The translations under genes and the position numbers were made by a program. The notes below the pieces were generated by a model. The model did not search any database, was not told the DNA's origin, and was given only the letters and a program-made list of their open reading frames with translations. A stretch of DNA of 64,000 nucleotides from Gammaproteobacteria bacterium (GTDB lineage Bacteria > Pseudomonadota > Gammaproteobacteria > DSM-16500): contig BMAG01000043.1 in assembly GCA_014132595.1 (NCBI GenBank), positions 62,001-126,000 on the forward strand. Reading direction: 5' to 3'. Shown here piece after piece: positions 60,816 through 64,000 of the stretch (position 1 is the stretch's first letter; each line of letters opens with the position of its first letter).

Positions 60816-61129
60816 AATTGATCTATGCCTTCACGTAATTTTTGTTTGCTTAATTTATCACACCGTTGTCTAGCAATAATAATTACATCCAATCCCGCGA
60901 GTTTTTCTTGATGATATCTAAAACTTTCTCGCAATACTCGCTTTGTTTTATTTCTGTCCACAGCCCTTTTGATATAACGCTTTGCTATCACTAATCCAAG
61001 TCTGGCAATGGATTTTTGATTTGGTTTAAACAGAACTAATAAACCACGCTGACTTATCTTATCTGATTTATCAAATAAGGATTTAAAGTCAGCTTTGGTT
61101 GTGAGTCTATGGCTGCGAGGAAAACTCAA
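60788..61129 (-). CDS. rnpA: ribonuclease P protein component
   Basis: 113 residues. It has [14 protein letters not shown] near the start and the RNR-type motif [29 protein letters not shown]. It is the protein subunit of RNase P, which trims tRNA 5' ends. It lies 21 nt after rpmH. Confidence 0.96.
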   Translation of the reverse strand: MSFPRSHRLTTKADFKSLFDKSDKISQRGLLVLFKPNQKSIARLGLVIAKRYIKRAVDRNKTKRVLRESFRYHQEKLAGLDVIIIARQRCDKLSKQKLREGIDQLWEKLLALS

Positions 61130-61150
61130 GTCTTTATTATTCAGTTATCG

Positions 61151-61285
61151 TTATACGGTTAATTGTTTACGGCCTTTGGCACGACGTCTATTGAGAACAG
61201 CGCGACCGTTTTTAGTTGCCATACGTGCTCTGAAACCGTGCGTTCTTTTGCGCTTAATTTCACTGGGTTGATATGTTCTTTTCAT
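61151..61285 (-). CDS. rpmH: 50S ribosomal protein L34
   Basis: 44 residues, starting [18 protein letters not shown] and ending GRKQLTV, which is the standard L34. It is short enough to be missed by length-limited gene calling. It leads the rpmH-rnpA-yidD-yidC-mnmE operon and has a near-consensus promoter upstream. Confidence 0.98.
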   Translation of the reverse strand: MKRTYQPSEIKRKRTHGFRARMATKNGRAVLNRRRAKGRKQLTV

Positions 61286-61325
61286 GAGATTTTACCCTTA
61301 ACTAATCTTAAAAATCAGGGAGCTA

Positions 61326-61354
61326 ATGATAGGTAGCATTTGGACCATTGTCAA
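61326..61354 (-). promoter_or_regulatory. sigma70 promoter of the rpmH operon
   Basis: On the minus strand, a perfect TTGACA (61349-61354) and TATCAT (61326-61331, 5 of 6) are separated by 17 nt. They end 40 nt before the rpmH start codon. Confidence 0.75.
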
Positions 61355-61380
61355 ATTGTTTGATTTGGGAAGTTCTCCCT

Positions 61381-61630
61381 GCTTAATAATATTAAATCTT
61401 ATATATATTCCTTATTTTGAAGCTTTTATTTATATAGGAGGGAAATTCTGTGGAAAGTAAATTAATTGTAAATAAATACATGGAGTTATGGATGTATAAA
61501 GCTGTGGAAAACTGCGGGGTTTATTGTGGTGGAAAATGTACTCATGTGGATAAAAATGGACTAAAGTTGTTTTTTAAATGTTATACACAGACAATGCTAG
61601 GTTTCATCAGAGGTTGTGAACAGTTTATTG
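61381..61630 (+). other. oriC: candidate replication origin (oriC): AT-rich stretch plus DnaA-box cluster
   Basis: 61381-61436 is nearly all A/T and could serve as the unwinding element. Next to it are DnaA boxes. TGTGGATAA at 61545-61553 and TTATACACA at 61581-61589 both match TTATNCACA perfectly, on opposite strands. TGTGGAAAA (61503-61511) has one mismatch, and TGTGGAAAG (61449-61457) and GGTGGAAAA (61529-61537) are weaker. The site lies beside rpmH, a usual oriC neighbour in gammaproteobacteria such as Pseudomonas. dnaA itself is about 22 kb away. The whole 61286-61639 gap otherwise holds the rpmH promoter and one doubtful small frame. Confidence 0.6.
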
Positions 61631-61639
61631 GAGTTTGGC

Positions 61640-62884
61640 ATGAAGTTAACTAAATGGTTGGAGTGGATTAAATCATTACATAATAAAGAGATTGATTTTG
61701 GGGTGGAAAGAACAACGCAAGTTGCTGAAAAATTAGGACTATTAAAACCTGAATGTCCTGTTGTGACCATTGCAGGCACAAATGGTAAGGGTTCTTGTGT
61801 AGCTGGGATCGAATCTATTATGTTGGCAGCAGGTTATAAAGTAGGTGCTTATACCACACCCTATTTGCTGCAATATAACGAGCAAGTACGTTTGCAAGGG
61901 CGATCTGTTTCTGATTCTTTATTATGCGATTCTTTTGAAGAAGTTCTTAATGCCTGTGGGTCAATAACATTAACTCCTTTTGAATTTGGTACCTTGGCAG
62001 CACTGGTTATCTTTAAGAAAGCAAAACTGGATCTTTGGATTTTGGAAGTGGGCATGGGGGGTCGATGGGATGCTGTGAATGTATTATCGGCTGATGTCGC
62101 TGTTATCTCGAGTATTGAAATTGACCATGTTGATTGGTTAGGCAATACGCGAGATGCGATTGGCTATGAAAAAGCGGGTATATTTCGACCCTCCCAAGCG
62201 GCTGTCTATGGTGATTATCAACCGCCTGCTTCAGTTAGGGCATATGCGAATTCATTGAAAGTATCTTTTTTTGTTCAAGGGCAACAATTTAGTTACATTG
62301 AAAAAGAAAATAGTTGGGATTGGAAAAGCGCAAACACACAACTAGACAATTTACCATTCACCTCTCTGGCATTACAGAACATGTCCACGGTCTTGATGGC
62401 GATTGAATTATTACAAAATAAATTAAAGGTTTCTCGTGAAGCCATGGAGATTGGTTTAAGAAAAGCTACACTACCGGGACGTATTCAAATTATTCCAGGG
62501 GATATTATTCGTATTTTGGACGTTTCTCATAATCCTTCCGCTGTTGAAATGTTAAGAAGATATTTAGTTGAAAATCCTTGTGAGGGAAAAACGTATGCTG
62601 TTTTTTCGATGTTAGTGGATAAAGATATTTTGGAAACAATTCGAGTGATAGAATCTGTCATCGATCATTGGTATGTAGCACCTTTGGAAACAGAACGTAA
62701 AGCTTCTATGGATGTATTAGCGTATTGTTTCAGAAAGTTAAATTTGATGAATGTTTCTTTTTGTTCATCGATTAGAGAGGCAGAAAAATTAGCGAGTCTG
62801 CAGGTGGATTCTTTGGTACGTGATCGTATTGTGATTTTCGGTTCTTTTCGCACCGTTTCTGAAATCGTCAGTAATGGATTATAA
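61640..62884 (+). CDS. folC: folylpolyglutamate / dihydrofolate synthase
   Basis: About 414 residues from the ATG at 61640, preceded by TTGGAG. The Mur-ligase-like P-loop is IAGTNGKGS, with LEVGMGGRWDAVN, SSIEIDHVDWLG and the C-terminal LDVSHNPSA motif. It adds glutamate to dihydropteroate and to folates. It is convergent with the folK-folP gene and overlaps it by 6 nt, so two folate-pathway genes lie tail to tail. Confidence 0.95.
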   Translation: MKLTKWLEWIKSLHNKEIDFGVERTTQVAEKLGLLKPECPVVTIAGTNGKGSCVAGIESIMLAAGYKVGAYTTPYLLQYNEQVRLQGRSVSDSLLCDSFEEVLNACGSITLTPFEFGTLAALVIFKKAKLDLWILEVGMGGRWDAVNVLSADVAVISSIEIDHVDWLGNTRDAIGYEKAGIFRPSQAAVYGDYQPPASVRAYANSLKVSFFVQGQQFSYIEKENSWDWKSANTQLDNLPFTSLALQNMSTVLMAIELLQNKLKVSREAMEIGLRKATLPGRIQIIPGDIIRILDVSHNPSAVEMLRRYLVENPCEGKTYAVFSMLVDKDILETIRVIESVIDHWYVAPLETERKASMDVLAYCFRKLNLMNVSFCSSIREAEKLASLQVDSLVRDRIVIFGSFRTVSEIVSNGL

Positions 62885-64000
62885 GCAGAACTCTTTTGCA
62901 AGACGAAATCCGCGAGTATGAGTTTCTACATCATGCACACGCAAATAATCTATCGAGTGTTGCGCAAGTTGCAGTGAAACAAGCAGGGTTTCAAGATCTC
63001 TTTTGTATGCGGGATGAGAAGTAAATTGTGCTAAGAAAGATTTGCGTGAATGCCCGACTAATATACGAATACCGAGCTTATGAAAATGATCAATATTTTT
63101 TATAATTTCCAGGGATTGTTCTGCTGTCTTGCCAAAACCTATCCCTGGATCAAAGATAAGTCGTGAAGGGTCAATACCTGATTTTTCTAATTCAGCAAGC
63201 CGCAGTTCGGCCCATTGAAAAATAAGAGGTACCGGATCCTGATTTAATGGCAGATGATAGTTTTTTTGAGTGGGTATGCCTAAGTGATGCATAAATACAA
63301 TATCACAGGGATAAGTATTTATTACATGGCGCATGTTAGAGTTGTTTAACCCACTGACATCGTTAATCCAGTCGACACCAAGCTTTAATGCTTTTTCAGC
63401 GACTTCCGCATGACGTGTATCTACACTGATTTTGGGCGGAATGAAAAAAAGATCTTTTTCAGAAAGCGTTTTAGTTAACAATGGGGCTAAGCGATCCCAT
63501 TCTTCATCAGGACTAATAGGTTTTGCATTGGGTCCGGTGGCTTCGGCGCCAAAATCAAGAATTTCTGCACCTGTATTGACTAAGTGCTGGATATGATTCC
63601 ATGCGATCGTCTCTTGATTTAGTATGCCATCTGATGAGAAAGAATCTGGTGTGAGATTTACAATACCCACCCATTGAGGTGTGTCGATGCGTTGAGAAAT
63701 TTGCCGAGTGTGTAAAGGTGCGGTTCCTGCGAATCTTCCGCCCCAATCTGCGGCAAGCTCGCTTGCTGTTTTTCCTTGAAGAGGTCCAGGTAATGGATAC
63801 CGCCAGCGAGGAGCGACATCGGCAAGGGGCCATAATGCAAAAGGCCTTTCATGCAAATGTTCATGGGGTATATGCAGCGCATTTTCATAAAGAATTAAGT
63901 CATCCCATGCTAACAAGTCAATATCAATAATGCGGGGGCCCCAGTGCTCTTTTTCAGAACTTTTTAACTGCTTCTCAATTTTTTTAGTGTGTTGCAAAAG
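62879..64000 (-). CDS. bifunctional HPPK-DHPS (FolK-FolP fusion), 5' part beyond the window
   Basis: The frame is open to the right edge with no ATG at its visible start, so it is incomplete. The first 85 or so residues are the C-terminal half of HPPK (GPRIIDIDLLAW, then IPHEHLHERPFALWPLADVAP). After a linker comes a full dihydropteroate synthase domain: NLTPDSFSSDG, NDVSGL, FDPGIGFGKT and GHSRKSFL. The pterin/pABA loop reads GAEATGP where most DHPS have GGESTRPG. HPPK-DHPS fusions are known in Francisella and related intracellular gammaproteobacteria. The two activities are consecutive steps of folate synthesis. Confidence 0.92.
   Translation of the reverse strand, partial: LLQHTKKIEKQLKSSEKEHWGPRIIDIDLLAWDDLILYENALHIPHEHLHERPFALWPLADVAPRWRYPLPGPLQGKTASELAADWGGRFAGTAPLHTRQISQRIDTPQWVGIVNLTPDSFSSDGILNQETIAWNHIQHLVNTGAEILDFGAEATGPNAKPISPDEEWDRLAPLLTKTLSEKDLFFIPPKISVDTRHAEVAEKALKLGVDWINDVSGLNNSNMRHVINTYPCDIVFMHHLGIPTQKNYHLPLNQDPVPLIFQWAELRLAELEKSGIDPSRLIFDPGIGFGKTAEQSLEIIKNIDHFHKLGIRILVGHSRKSFLAQFTSHPAYKRDLETLLVSLQLAQHSIDYLRVHDVETHTRGFRLAKEFCL

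Overview
The window is a gene-dense, AT-rich stretch of a gammaproteobacterial chromosome. The housekeeping genes (dnaA-dnaN-recF-gyrB, rpmH-rnpA-yidD-yidC-mnmE, mnmG-rsmG-parA, ubiE-ubiJ-ubiB, polA, priA, miaB, folC) are typical of Gammaproteobacteria. The waaG/waaP core-LPS genes and DsbB/PBP4 show a Gram-negative envelope. A bifunctional FolK-FolP protein, the base composition and several orphan proteins suggest Legionellales (Legionella/Coxiella relatives). That placement is inference; no 16S gene or Dot/Icm gene is present.

Layout. 1-5.6 kb: a truncated NAD-glutamate dehydrogenase start, an EAL-type c-di-GMP protein overlapping a TlpA-like thioredoxin, a rimB-rimK pair facing a DUF1704 (MATCAP-like) carboxypeptidase, then fis and a small DksA-type zinc protein. 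5.7-10.8 kb: rsmE, a ferredoxin-like protein, miaB, tRNA-Arg(CCT), tRNA-Leu(CAA), priA. 10.9-17.7 kb: an orphan protein, a saccharopine-dehydrogenase/aldehyde-dehydrogenase pair, and an LPS-core block (waaG, waaP, a tandem two-kinase protein). 17.9-23.2 kb: a DUF3298 exported protein, proC, yggT, rdgB, an ABC exporter and two small membrane proteins. 23.2-32.6 kb: an R64/IncI-type (type IVb) pilus operon with coq7 attached to its end.

32.7-46.9 kb: the gyrB-recF-dnaN-dnaA operon (minus), an orphan gene with a strong promoter, then mnmG-rsmG-parA-queF and ubiE-ubiJ-ubiB (plus). 47-53.6 kb: a cyclic-nucleotide-binding/CPBP membrane fusion, PBP4, two tiny proteins, a reverse-transsulfuration pair, an exported orphan and dsbB. 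53.6-64 kb: ruvX, polA, a phosphoribosyltransferase, mnmE-yidC-yidD-rnpA-rpmH, a DnaA-box-rich AT-rich region that is the best oriC candidate, folC, and a folK-folP fusion running off the right edge.

The main points for follow-up are the ligase/protease/carboxypeptidase cluster at 2.3-5.0 kb, the IncI-type pilus locus coupled to coq7, the split origin region (DnaA boxes next to rpmH, about 22 kb from dnaA, and parA without an adjacent parB), the tandem kinase in the LPS block and the degenerate CPBP fusion. I saw no CRISPR array, insertion sequence or prophage.
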